NCBI GenBank assembly: GCA_964639275.1
Contig: CAZXCQ010000040.1
Coordinates: 1 to 30,352, forward strand
Reading direction: 5' to 3'
DNA from: CAZXCQ01 sp964639275
GTDB taxonomy: Bacteria > Desulfobacterota > DSM-4660 > Desulfatiglandales > Desulfatiglandaceae
DNA: 30,352 bases
Shown: positions 17,771-25,525 of the stretch, in pieces
Layout of the letters: each line of letters opens with the position of its first letter
Numbering within the stretch: position 1 is the first letter of the stretch
Position numbers and translations under genes: made by a program
The notes under the pieces: generated by a model
Databases searched by the model: none
What the model was told of the DNA's origin: nothing
Seen by the model: only the letters and a program-made list of their open reading frames with translations

Positions 17771-18836
17771 ACCAATAGCCTATCGCAGAGATCAGTACCC
17801 GCTCGTGGACATATCTTCAACCGCCGAGTTTATCGTGAATGTCCAGAAAGAGAGCGGCGAAATAGCCTGGTCTGAGGGGGGGAAGACCGATCCCTGGGAT
17901 CACGTGGAAAGCGCCATGGGTCTCACCATAGGGGGTTTCCATTCGGAGGCCAAACAGGCCTATCTCTGGTCGCGGGAGACCCAGCTCCCTGACGGGAGTT
18001 GGTGGTCCGATTACCGGGAGGGGCGGCCGAGGGAGGGGGCATACAAGGACTCCAACATGACCGCCTATATTGCGGTCGGGGTGCTCCACTTTTTTCTGGT
18101 CACAGGCGACGATCAATTCCTCCACCACATGTGGCCTTGCGTTCAAAAGGCCATGGATTATGTTACGGGGCTTCAGGGCAGGGGGGGAGAGATCCTCTGG
18201 GCAAAAAGAAGCGATGGGAGCATTGACAGACGCGCGCTTCTTACCGGATCAAGCTCTATATACATGAGTCTTACCAGCGCCCTCAAGATCGCATCCCTGC
18301 TTGGCATGACAAGATCCGACTGGGAGATGGCCAGGATAAGGCTTGGCAATGCCATACGGAACAGACCCCATCTCTTTGACCAGAGCAAGTCCCGGTATTC
18401 CATGGACTGGTACTATCCGGTGCTCTGCGGGGCCATCAGGGGAAGCGATGCCCGGGAGCGGATCGATCGATCATGGGACCTTTTTGTGATTCGGGACTGG
18501 GGGGTCCGTTGTGTTTCGGACAGACAGTGGGTGACCATGGCCGAGACCTCTGAACTGGTGATCTCTCTGGCCGCCATCGGAGATTTTGAGACCGGCGAAA
18601 CGGTTTTTAACTGGATACGGGACAAGAGACACGAGGAAGGGATCTTCTGGACCGGGGTTACCTTCCCGGAAAGGGAGATCTACCCGAGAGAAATGACCAC
18701 ATGGACCGCCGCGGCCGTACTCCTTGCAGCAGACGCCCTCTATGGGATCACCCCTGCAAGCCAGCTCTTTAGCCACGGTTTCTGGAGACCCTTTCCCTCT
18801 ATCTCCCGGCCAAGTCAGGCCCCCTCACGCCCCTGA
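17763..18836 (+). CDS. Prenyltransferase / terpene-cyclase-like alpha-alpha toroid protein
   Basis: This 357-aa protein consists of repeated helix pairs with QW-like motifs: Q28 to W36 (QKESGEIAW) and Q74 to W80 (QLPDGSW), then a weaker LQGRGGEILW near 156-165. Such repeats mark the alpha6/alpha6 toroids of squalene-hopene cyclases and protein prenyltransferases, and similar toroids occur in glycoside hydrolases. It lacks a DxDD cyclase acid motif, so I do not call it a cyclase. No signal peptide is visible. It overlaps the methyltransferase gene by 8 bp and is the last gene of the trio. The stop codon lies within the terminator hairpin. A role in glycan or lipid tailoring is inferred from the neighbours only. 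Confidence 0.75.
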   Translation: MFEPIAYRRDQYPLVDISSTAEFIVNVQKESGEIAWSEGGKTDPWDHVESAMGLTIGGFHSEAKQAYLWSRETQLPDGSWWSDYREGRPREGAYKDSNMTAYIAVGVLHFFLVTGDDQFLHHMWPCVQKAMDYVTGLQGRGGEILWAKRSDGSIDRRALLTGSSSIYMSLTSALKIASLLGMTRSDWEMARIRLGNAIRNRPHLFDQSKSRYSMDWYYPVLCGAIRGSDARERIDRSWDLFVIRDWGVRCVSDRQWVTMAETSELVISLAAIGDFETGETVFNWIRDKRHEEGIFWTGVTFPEREIYPREMTTWTAAAVLLAADALYGITPASQLFSHGFWRPFPSISRPSQAPSRP

Positions 18837-18849
18837 TCGGGCTTTTTTT
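18829..18849 (+). terminator. Intrinsic terminator after the glycosyltransferase cluster
   Basis: GCCC (18829-18832) pairs with GGGC (18839-18842), followed by seven T residues. A longer imperfect stem (TCAGG/CCTGA with outer CCCG/CGGG) can also form. The stop codon of the toroid gene is inside the structure. Confidence 0.65.
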
Positions 18850-18920
18850 GATTGACTGTTACTAATTTGCAGAATACAAGTCTCCTCCCAATCGCCTCAA
18901 GTGGAAGATCCTGGTCCGCA

Positions 18921-19463
18921 TTATGTGGGCCTTCCCTCATCTTCAATCCATACGGCCCACTGACACCAAAGATCCTCAGTATGCTCATCGGGTGGGCAGA
19001 TAACGCATTTATATCCTGCCCTTGGATTCAGTTCTTCAAGCACGCCTTCAAGATAGGCCAGGCCGACACCTTTGCAGGGAAATTCCCCAAGGCCTTTTCT
19101 CAGCCTGGCCTTCTGGGGACGGCAATCCGTGACCGACACATAGCATCTCCCGTCACGTATTTCAGCCTTTGCCCCTTGATCGGCAAATAAGGGGGTTAGG
19201 AGAAGGAGGCGGCCCAATTCCTCCAGGGATTCGACCACGTCCACCGAGAGGAATCTTTTGAACAGCTTCCCTTCACTCCTCCCGTACCGGCGCCACACCG
19301 CCTCATCTAACTCAACCGCCTTTTCGGTTCCCTGTAGATCTTCAACGCCAAGAAACCAGAGTCCATCGAGAATCAATGCAAATCTGGCATACATTCCCAC
19401 CAGTTCGATGAGCTTTTCCTTTGACATCTTCTGATATTCTTCTGGAGTAGACCATTCTGTCAT
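18921..19463 (-). CDS. Conserved cysteine-containing protein, DUF6125-like
   Basis: This is a 180-aa soluble protein of uncertain function. The N-terminal half is helical and amphipathic with conserved-looking aromatic and acidic residues (MYARFALILDGLWFLGVED). The C-terminal half carries five cysteines (RCYVSVTDC, EFPCKG, YKCVICPP counted as two, and a final DLWCQW), giving six in all, which could bind metal. I recall a resemblance to the DUF6125 / L-2-amino-thiazoline-4-carboxylate hydrolase-like group, but that is memory, not a search result. It lies 35 bp downstream of the methyltransferase gene on the same strand and converges on the toroid gene. A GGGGGC lies before the ATG. Confidence 0.6.
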   Translation of the reverse strand: MTEWSTPEEYQKMSKEKLIELVGMYARFALILDGLWFLGVEDLQGTEKAVELDEAVWRRYGRSEGKLFKRFLSVDVVESLEELGRLLLLTPLFADQGAKAEIRDGRCYVSVTDCRPQKARLRKGLGEFPCKGVGLAYLEGVLEELNPRAGYKCVICPPDEHTEDLWCQWAVWIEDEGRPT

Positions 19464-19498
19464 AACGCGCCCCCTGCTGCCCTGCTCGAAATTGCCAT

Positions 19499-20128
19499 TT
19501 ACCCTTCAATGTCCTCTCGACGCTGGAGCACCCCCAGGGTCCTGGTCATGGGAAGCTCCCGGAAAAGACCCGATTCCTTTGCCAGCCCGTATACCTGATA
19601 AGGGGCCTGTCCCCCCTTTTGGGGATCATCAAAGATATCGTGGATAAGGAGATAGCCGCCCGGGATGAGGTGTTTTGCCCAGCACGTGTAATCGGTGTGG
19701 ACGGCCTCATAGGAATGGCCCCCGTCAATAAAGACCAGGCTGAGGGGTGTTGACCACAGGCGTGCCACCACATCTGAGCGAGAAACAATAGGGACGACCG
19801 TATCAAAAAGGCCTGCTATTTCAATCGCTTTTCGAAAATCCCTAAAGGTATCCATAAGACCAATTTTTTCGTCAAACAGCTCCGGGTCATAGTATTCTTC
19901 CCCGGGTTGCTGCTCTTCGGAGCCCCTGTGGTGGTCAATGGAAAAGAGAATGCCGCTATTCTCTCTGCATGCCGCACCCAGGTAGATGGTGGATTTGCCG
20001 CAATAGCTCCCGATCTCGAGGCATGGGCCATTCTTGCTGGCCTCCAGTGCGGTTTCATAGAGTCGCACCCCTTCCGCCTCATCCAGAAACCCCTTGACCT
20101 TATCAATCAGATCCTTGCCCGGCAGCAT
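19499..20128 (-). CDS. Class I SAM-dependent methyltransferase (Methyltransf_24 type)
   Basis: From the chosen start this is 209 aa. It has SAM motif I as CLEIGSYCGKSTIYLG, an acidic strand end SIDHHRGSEE, LVFIDGGHSYEAVHTDY (a metal-dependent O-methyltransferase-like IDGxHxY motif), and IPGGYLLIHDI. It probably methylates a small molecule or glycan; the substrate is unknown. The open frame continues 39 codons upstream, but those codons read through TGAACC-type repeat DNA, so the Met before LPGKDLIDKV is preferred. The gene is divergent from recD2 and precedes the cysteine-containing protein gene by 35 bp. Confidence 0.82.
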   Translation of the reverse strand: MLPGKDLIDKVKGFLDEAEGVRLYETALEASKNGPCLEIGSYCGKSTIYLGAACRENSGILFSIDHHRGSEEQQPGEEYYDPELFDEKIGLMDTFRDFRKAIEIAGLFDTVVPIVSRSDVVARLWSTPLSLVFIDGGHSYEAVHTDYTCWAKHLIPGGYLLIHDIFDDPQKGGQAPYQVYGLAKESGLFRELPMTRTLGVLQRREDIEG

Positions 20129-20294
20129 TTCCAAGAACCCCAGAACCCTGTCGAAGATCCCGACCTGGAAGGCGGGAAACCTCTGAACCCAGAACCCGCA
20201 AACGGTTACCGGAATATAGGACAAAGAACGTGGCCTGTCAATCAAACGACCTATTTCTCCGCCCTTCTATCCTGTCCCTAACCTCCACAAATCC

Positions 20295-20323
20295 TTGACA
20301 GATTTTAAGATCAAAAGTAGGTT
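20295..20323 (+). promoter_or_regulatory. Sigma-70-type promoter for recD2
   Basis: A perfect TTGACA (20295-20300), 17-nt spacer, then TAGGTT (20318-20323). It lies 58 bp before the helicase start in the 252-bp divergent gap. Confidence 0.6.
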
Positions 20324-20380
20324 TCTATTAAATGCTCCATCACTCCGGAATAAGACTCATATCATGAGACGGGTTGGGCC

Positions 20381-22585
20381 ATGCTGGTCGATCTTGAGGG
20401 ACAAATCGAAAGAATCACTTACACCAATGAGGAAAACGGCTACACCATCGCCAGGATAAAGGTGCCTGGACAGCATGATTTGGTGACGGTTGTGGGGAAC
20501 CTGATGGCACCCATGCCCGGTGAGGTCGTCAAGCTGCGGGGTGAGTGGGCCAATCACCCCAAATATGGCGAACAGTTCAAGATTGTTCACTATGAGACAT
20601 CGGTTCCGGCCACTGTCTATGGCATAAAGAAATATCTGGGCTCGGGTCTTATAAAGGGGATCGGCCCGGTCATGGCGGACCGGATTGTAAAAGAGTTCGG
20701 CAAGGAGACCCTTGAGGTCATCGGGGAAAGGATCGAAGACCTGGGCCAGGTAGATGGCATCGGTCAAAAACGGATCGCGATGATCAAAAAGGCCTGGGAG
20801 GAGCAGAAGGAGATCAGGGAGGTCATGCTTTTTCTCCAGAGCCACGGTGTGAGTTCGGGCTATGCCACAAAGATATTCAAGCGATACGGGGATCGATCCA
20901 TCCAGGTGGTCAGGGGAAACCCCTATCGCCTGGCGACCGATATCTATGGCATCGGTTTTTTGACCGCCGATGCCATTGCAGAAAAACTGGGGTTTGAAAA
21001 AGACTCCCCCCTCAGGGCCGAGGCGGGCATACTCTACGTCCTGAACCAGGTCGCCGATGATGGCAATGTCTATTTTCCCTATGAACCCCTGCTCCAGAAG
21101 TGCCATGAGATACTGGGGGTGGACAGGGAGGTCATTGCCAGGGCCCTCGGCACGCTGGCCTTTGAGGGGAGAGTCGTTACGGAAGACCTGAATGCCGGGG
21201 CAGGGGAGTACCGGGAGAACAACAAGGCCGTATATCTCGCCAAGTTCCACCTCTCCGAGACCAGTGTCGCCGCAAGGCTCAAGGCCTTGATAGACGCCCC
21301 CAAGTCGATCCGGGATATCGATTCGGATAAGGCGGCCAAATGGGTCCAGGCCCGGCTCTCCATCACACTGGCCACAAACCAGATAGCGGCCATCAGGTGT
21401 GCCTCAGAGAACAAGGTGCTTGTCATTACCGGGGGCCCTGGCACCGGAAAGACCACGATCATCAATGCCATCTTAAAGATCTTCTCGAGGCTCGGGGTCA
21501 AGATCATGCTTGCCGCTCCCACTGGCAGGGCGGCCAGGCGGATGGGTGAGACCACCGGATTCGAGGCCAAGACCATCCACAGACTGCTTGAATATAGCAT
21601 CCAGAAAGGGGGGTTTCAGAGAAACGAGGAAAGACCGCTTGACTGCGATCTCCTGGTTGTGGATGAGACCTCTATGATCGATACGATCCTTATGCACCAT
21701 CTCCTGAAGGCGGTTCCACACAGGACCACGCTTATCCTGGTGGGAGATGTGAACCAGCTCCCATCGGTGGGCGCGGGAAATGTGCTTCACGACATCATTT
21801 CATCGGGTGGCGTGCCGGTGGTGGAACTAAACGAGATCTTCCGCCAGGCCAGGGAGAGCCTTATCATCGTCAATGCCCACAAGATCAACAATGGTATCCT
21901 GCCCTCCCTCAAGACCTCAGGACCAAGGGACGACTTCTATTTTATCGAACAGGAAGACCCTGAGGCCGTGCTCAGGATCATCATCGAGCTTGCAAAGGAG
22001 CGGGTGCCCCGGCGTTTTGGGTTTGACCCGGTGGAGGAGATACAGGTCCTGACCCCCATGCACAAAGGCATTGTTGGGGCCGGAAACCTCAACATGGAAC
22101 TTCAAAAGGTGCTCAATCCGGAAAAGCACGGTCTGACCCGGGGAAACCGGGTCCTGCTCGTCGGCGACAAGGTCATGCAGGTCAAGAACAACTATGACAA
22201 AGAGGTGTTTAACGGCGACATGGGGAGGATCACCCGGATCAATCTTGAAGACCAGGAGGTCATTATATCTTTTGAGGGGAGGGAGGCGGTCTATGATTAT
22301 AGCGAGCTGGACGAGATTGTCCTCGCCTATGCCGTCTCAGTCCACAAATCCCAGGGTTCCGAGTACCCGGCGGTCATCATCCCTGTCCTCACCCAGCACT
22401 ATGTGCTCTTGCAACGCAACCTGATCTATACGGCGGTGACCCGGGGCAGGAGGCTCGTCATCCTGGTCGGCACAAAACGGGCGCTCGCCATTGGCGTCAA
22501 CAACGACAAGACCCAGATGCGATACACCCGTTTGAGGGAGCGGTTGAGCGAAAAGGGAGGCGCCTTGCCTCTGCCGAATCATTAG
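20381..22585 (+). CDS. recD2: RecD2-family ATP-dependent 5'-3' DNA helicase
   Basis: This is an SF1B helicase, 734 aa, the usual RecD2 length. The N-terminal region has an OB-like segment and helix-hairpin-helix repeats (LIKGIGPVMADRIV, 90-103; LGQVDGIGQKRIAMI, 121-135) that distinguish RecD2 from RecBCD RecD. Walker A is GGPGTGKTT (351-359) and Walker B is LLVVDETS with D428-E429. LVGDVNQLPSVGAG is motif III, and the C-terminal AYAVSVHKSQGSEYP segment completes the core. No recB or recC gene is adjacent, which also fits a stand-alone RecD2. Roles in DNA repair are known for the family. It has its own promoter and lies divergent from the methyltransferase. Confidence 0.93.
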   Translation: MLVDLEGQIERITYTNEENGYTIARIKVPGQHDLVTVVGNLMAPMPGEVVKLRGEWANHPKYGEQFKIVHYETSVPATVYGIKKYLGSGLIKGIGPVMADRIVKEFGKETLEVIGERIEDLGQVDGIGQKRIAMIKKAWEEQKEIREVMLFLQSHGVSSGYATKIFKRYGDRSIQVVRGNPYRLATDIYGIGFLTADAIAEKLGFEKDSPLRAEAGILYVLNQVADDGNVYFPYEPLLQKCHEILGVDREVIARALGTLAFEGRVVTEDLNAGAGEYRENNKAVYLAKFHLSETSVAARLKALIDAPKSIRDIDSDKAAKWVQARLSITLATNQIAAIRCASENKVLVITGGPGTGKTTIINAILKIFSRLGVKIMLAAPTGRAARRMGETTGFEAKTIHRLLEYSIQKGGFQRNEERPLDCDLLVVDETSMIDTILMHHLLKAVPHRTTLILVGDVNQLPSVGAGNVLHDIISSGGVPVVELNEIFRQARESLIIVNAHKINNGILPSLKTSGPRDDFYFIEQEDPEAVLRIIIELAKERVPRRFGFDPVEEIQVLTPMHKGIVGAGNLNMELQKVLNPEKHGLTRGNRVLLVGDKVMQVKNNYDKEVFNGDMGRITRINLEDQEVIISFEGREAVYDYSELDEIVLAYAVSVHKSQGSEYPAVIIPVLTQHYVLLQRNLIYTAVTRGRRLVILVGTKRALAIGVNNDKTQMRYTRLRERLSEKGGALPLPNH

Positions 22586-22893
22586 ATGCAACGGAGGATT
22601 CACCGCTGAGGCGCAAAGATCGCAGAGGTTACTTGCTTTTTTGTTTTCCGGTGAGAGGCCGGAAAACAAAAAGAACCAGGTTTTCGATCTATTCTTATTG
22701 CCGGGGCGACTGTCTTTTCAATCTACTAAAGATACCAATTGGTCTTAGAAAAGGTGCTTTTTTTCTTTGCCGTCCTCTCAACGGCAAAGAAAAAGGAAGG
22801 CAACTCAGCGTCCTCGACGCCTGCCCCGTAGGTCCGGCAGATCGTACTGGGGTCTTGCGGTGAATTACTACCGGTGACGGGTGCTCTGGTTTC
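22586..22893. other. Convergent intergenic region carrying two structured hairpins
   Basis: This 308-bp stretch between convergent recD2 and inositol-phosphate synthase genes has no credible gene. It contains two long hairpins (separate entry) and a CCAATTGG palindrome between them. I see no tRNA, CRISPR or promoter in it. Confidence 0.7.
22638..22794. repeat. Inverted pair of covarying hairpins with complementary 7-nt loops
   Basis: Hairpin 1 has 14-bp perfect arms (22638-22651 and 22659-22672) and loop TGAGAGG. Hairpin 2 has 14-bp perfect arms (22760-22773 and 22781-22794) and loop CCTCTCA, the exact reverse complement of loop 1. Read on the opposite strand, hairpin 2 also shows TGAGAGG. 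The arms share a T-rich pattern, and differing positions change on both sides so pairing is kept. This points to two inverted copies of one structured element. Confidence 0.8.
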
Positions 22894-24216
22894 CTATAAG
22901 GGGTAATAGTAGTCCAACCCCAGGTGAGTGATCTGCTCCTCGCCCATCAGGTAGCGCAGGGTGTTTTTGAGTTTCATCAGCTGGATAAAGAGGTCGTGTT
23001 CGGGATAAAGGGCAGGCGCTGCCTGTGGGCTCTTGAAATAGAAAGAGAGCCATTCCTGTATGCCCGGCATGTCAGCCCGCTGGGCCAGGTCCATAAAGAG
23101 GACAAGGTCCAGTACCAGGGGGGCCGCCAGGATGCTATCGCGGCAGAGGAAATTCACCTTGATCTGCATGGGATAGCCAAGCCAGCCAAATATATCGATA
23201 CAGTCCCAGCCTTCCTTTTGATCGCCCCGGGGCGGGTAATAGCTGATCACGACCTTGTGCTCAAAGTTTCTGTATAGGTCCGGGTAGACATCCGGCTGAA
23301 GGATGGTCCCAAGGGCACAGAGCTTGCTCACCTCTTTGGTCTTAAAAGACTCTTTATCTTCCAGGACCATGCCATCGCGGTTCCCAAGGAGATTGGTGGA
23401 ATACCAGCCGGTGAGCCCGAGGGCGCGGGCCTTTAATCCCGGAGCCAGGATGGTCTTCATCAGGGTCTGTCCGGTCTTGAAGTCCTTTCCGGCAATCGGG
23501 ACCTTTTGTTTTTCCGCCAGTTCCTCCATGGCAGGGATATCGACCGTAAGGTTGGGGGCCCCATTGATATAAGGAATCCCGCTCGTCAGGGCAGCATAGG
23601 CATAAAGCATGCTGGGAGAAATATCCGGATCGCTTCTCTTGAGGGCCTCTTCAAAGCTTCCCAGAGAGCTGTGGATCTCTTTTCTTTCTAAATAGGCCTC
23701 CGTACTTCCACACCAGATCATAATACAGCGCGATAGGTCGTTTTCCTGTTTGAAGGCCTTGATATCAGCCTTGATGGCCTCGACCAGTTCCAGATGCGAG
23801 GCCTCAGCTTTTACGTTTGGGCCGTTGAGCCTCTTGACAAATGCCGGTTTGAAGACCGCCGGCCAGGGCCGTAATCTTTCGAGAAAAGGGCGTACTCCCT
23901 CGAGATGTTCCGGCTTGAGGACTTCGGCCTGAAGCGCGGCCTGGTAACAGTTTTCGGGGAAGATATCCCATCCCCCGAAGACCAGGTCATCCAGACCCGC
24001 CAGGGGCACAAAATCCCGGATAGGGGGGATACGGTATTCAAACCTTTTCCCTAACCGTATGGTCCCCATTTGCGTCAGTGAACCAACGGGAATGGCCGAG
24101 CCCCGGCGCACAGCCTCCACTCCTGCCAAAAATGTCGTGCTTACCGCGCCGCCTATGCCGGGGATGAGGATACCCAGCTTGCCTTCGGGTTTCTTTATCT
24201 CTTCTTTGCGTCTCAT
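22894..24216 (-). CDS. ino1: Inositol-3-phosphate synthase (myo-inositol-1-phosphate synthase)
   Basis: This NAD-dependent enzyme converts glucose 6-phosphate to 1D-myo-inositol 3-phosphate, the first step to inositol lipids or soluble inositol phosphates. From the chosen start it is 440 aa. It has the N-terminal NAD-binding segment GKLGILIPGIGGAVSTTF, FGGWDIFPENCYQAA, a central YINGAPNLTVDIPA segment, the GKDFKTGQTLMKT lysine-containing loop and the following WYSTNLLGNRDG. The frame is open 23 codons upstream, but this ATG has GAGG 7-8 nt before it and starts where conservation begins. It converges on recD2. No inositol monophosphatase or phosphatidylinositol synthase is nearby. Confidence 0.9.
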   Translation of the reverse strand: MRRKEEIKKPEGKLGILIPGIGGAVSTTFLAGVEAVRRGSAIPVGSLTQMGTIRLGKRFEYRIPPIRDFVPLAGLDDLVFGGWDIFPENCYQAALQAEVLKPEHLEGVRPFLERLRPWPAVFKPAFVKRLNGPNVKAEASHLELVEAIKADIKAFKQENDLSRCIMIWCGSTEAYLERKEIHSSLGSFEEALKRSDPDISPSMLYAYAALTSGIPYINGAPNLTVDIPAMEELAEKQKVPIAGKDFKTGQTLMKTILAPGLKARALGLTGWYSTNLLGNRDGMVLEDKESFKTKEVSKLCALGTILQPDVYPDLYRNFEHKVVISYYPPRGDQKEGWDCIDIFGWLGYPMQIKVNFLCRDSILAAPLVLDLVLFMDLAQRADMPGIQEWLSFYFKSPQAAPALYPEHDLFIQLMKLKNTLRYLMGEEQITHLGLDYYYPL

Positions 24217-24540
24217 CAGAGTCCTCGTGGAGATCTGTTGGAACTTTGGAGATTGGACCCCAGCGTGGGTCCTGTCAATATCCAAGTCATCGAGAATAGG
24301 TCTTACAGAACAATGGTCCCCGGCTGCTCAAGGGTCACAGCGTGGCCCCAGAGTCGCCGATACCAGGGTATTCGTCGTGCATGGACTATAGGGGAATCGA
24401 ACCTGTGTGTCAATAACACCTCCAGCGCGCAAGACACGCTGCAAGCTGCAAAATGACCTATTCATCTCGCCCAATTCTGGGGAAAGGTGCGTCCAGAAAG
24501 GGCCGGCGAAGACCGGCATGTAAAGAGGGGAGCGTGATAT
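24217..24540. other. Non-coding region upstream of inositol-phosphate synthase
   Basis: I find no supported gene in this stretch. It holds a 6-bp GGACCC/GGGTCC hairpin (24255-24272) about 40 bp before the synthase start and a 5-bp GCCGG/CCGGC stem near 24503. A tRNA T-arm-like GGTTCGATTCC occurs on the minus strand near 24390-24403 without a matching tRNA. The promoter of the synthase probably lies here but no clear box stands out. Confidence 0.5.
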
Positions 24541-24692
24541 TTCCTTGACTTCTCCTTGATTTTCGCTATGATTCCCAATAATTGAACCATCAACCATTAA
24601 CCATCAACCGGCACCCAGTAACGAATAACCCTGAACCTCTGAACCTTGAACGGTGAACCTCTGAACCCTGAACCTCTCGTTGAGAGTTTCCC
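24541..24692 (+). repeat. Promoter-containing repeat, copy 1 (left of higBA remnant)
   Basis: The element begins with a conserved leader (24559-24589 is identical, 31 of 31, to 25544-25574), continues through variable TGAACC-type 7-8 nt units, and ends with a 16-nt block (24677-24692) identical to 25746-25761. Copy 2 lies about 1 kb downstream in direct orientation. The internal unit number differs between copies. Confidence 0.8.
24545..24572 (+). promoter_or_regulatory. Promoter inside repeat copy 1
   Basis: TTGACT (24545-24550), 16-nt spacer, TATGAT (24567-24572), conserved in both repeat copies. It faces the methyltransferase-HigB remnant and higA. Confidence 0.55.
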
Positions 24693-25143
24693 AATTGATA
24701 AAAACGATTTTGATAGCTGGTTTAGACAGATCTGGCGCATCACCGGCGCTTCAACCAGAAATCACCCAGCCCCGTTTCCTATTGAGCTCGCGTCTCGTTT
24801 GGTGAGAATGTTCTCTTTTCACGGTGATACCGTTCTGGACCCGTTCTGCGGCACCGGAACAACAATGATAGCTGCTCTCAGATATGGAAGGAACAGCATA
24901 GGTATAGATGTCGATCCTGAATATTGTCGTATGGCTGCTGAACGGCAGGCAAGAAAAAGGCTTATGGTTCTTCATGCCGCTCCGAGTCTTGAAGCGTTGA
25001 TGCTTAATCCAGGTAACAGATTCCATGCTTTAAAGGGAGACAGAAAAGGGCAATATGCCATCAGCATTAACAACCAATGGCGCGTTTGTTTTGAGTGGCA
25101 TGATGGCGACGCATATAATGTTGAAATCACAGATTATCATTGA
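24646..25143 (+). pseudogene. Chimeric remnant: DNA methyltransferase C-terminus fused to HigB toxin C-terminus
   Basis: The frame joins two broken genes. Residues about 16-95 match the C-terminal third of a beta-class DNA methyltransferase: FRQIWRI, GASTRNHPAPFP, then the SAM motif VLDPFCGTGTT and GRNSIGIDVDPEYC. The catalytic S/DPPY motif and the rest of the N-terminus are missing. From about residue 103 the sequence is a HigB/RelE-type toxin tail: HAAPSLEAL, GNRFHALKGDRKGQYAI, and WRVCFEWHDGDAYNVEI. Roughly the first 40% of HigB is missing. The only starts before the remnant are TTG (24646) or similar within repeat DNA, so translation is doubtful. It ends 9 bp before higA, the normal higBA spacing. 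An active fusion is possible but neither part has a complete fold. Confidence 0.8.
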
Positions 25144-25152
25144 GGAAAGATC

Positions 25153-25488
25153 ATGAATAACAGAAAACTTCTTGATCCAATTCCGCCGGGTGAAATTCTG
25201 CGTGAAGATTTTATGGACCATTTCGGTATCAGTATAAATAAGCTCGCACGCGATCTTTCTGTTCCTCCGAATAGAATTAGTGAGATCGTCAATGGAAAAA
25301 GAGCTATTACCGCCGATACCGCTTTGAGACTACAGCGATATTTTGGTGTTGACGCTCAGTTTTGGCTGAATTTACAGACTGAATATGATTTGCGAATGAT
25401 GAAGCGTAAAATTTGGTCTGATATCGAGCAGAGAATTATTCCAGTTAAAACCACAGAAACAGTATTTGGGCATACCACCGGGGCATAA
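25153..25488 (+). CDS. higA: HigA-family antitoxin (XRE helix-turn-helix)
   Basis: This is the antitoxin and autorepressor of a HigBA toxin-antitoxin pair. The 111-aa protein is full length, with the family N-terminus IPPGEILREDFMDHFGIS, an XRE helix-turn-helix (INKLARDLSVPPNRISEIVNGKR, in two parts LARDLSV and NRISEIV), and the characteristic RLQRYFGVDAQFWLNLQTEYDLR continuation. GAGGAA precedes the ATG. The upstream toxin is reduced to a fragment fused to methyltransferase sequence, so this may be an orphan antitoxin that still binds its operator or protects against a related HigB elsewhere. Both genes sit between two direct copies of a promoter-bearing repeat. Confidence 0.92.
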   Translation: MNNRKLLDPIPPGEILREDFMDHFGISINKLARDLSVPPNRISEIVNGKRAITADTALRLQRYFGVDAQFWLNLQTEYDLRMMKRKIWSDIEQRIIPVKTTETVFGHTTGA

Positions 25489-25525
25489 CAAAGCGGATGA
25501 GCCAGACGGCAATAAGCCCATAAAT

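Noticed and set aside
24385..24405. tRNA-like T-arm (GGTTCGATTCC) on the minus strand
   Set aside because: The T-stem does not pair well and no matching acceptor or anticodon arm lies at the required distance; I also looked for tmRNA features and found none.
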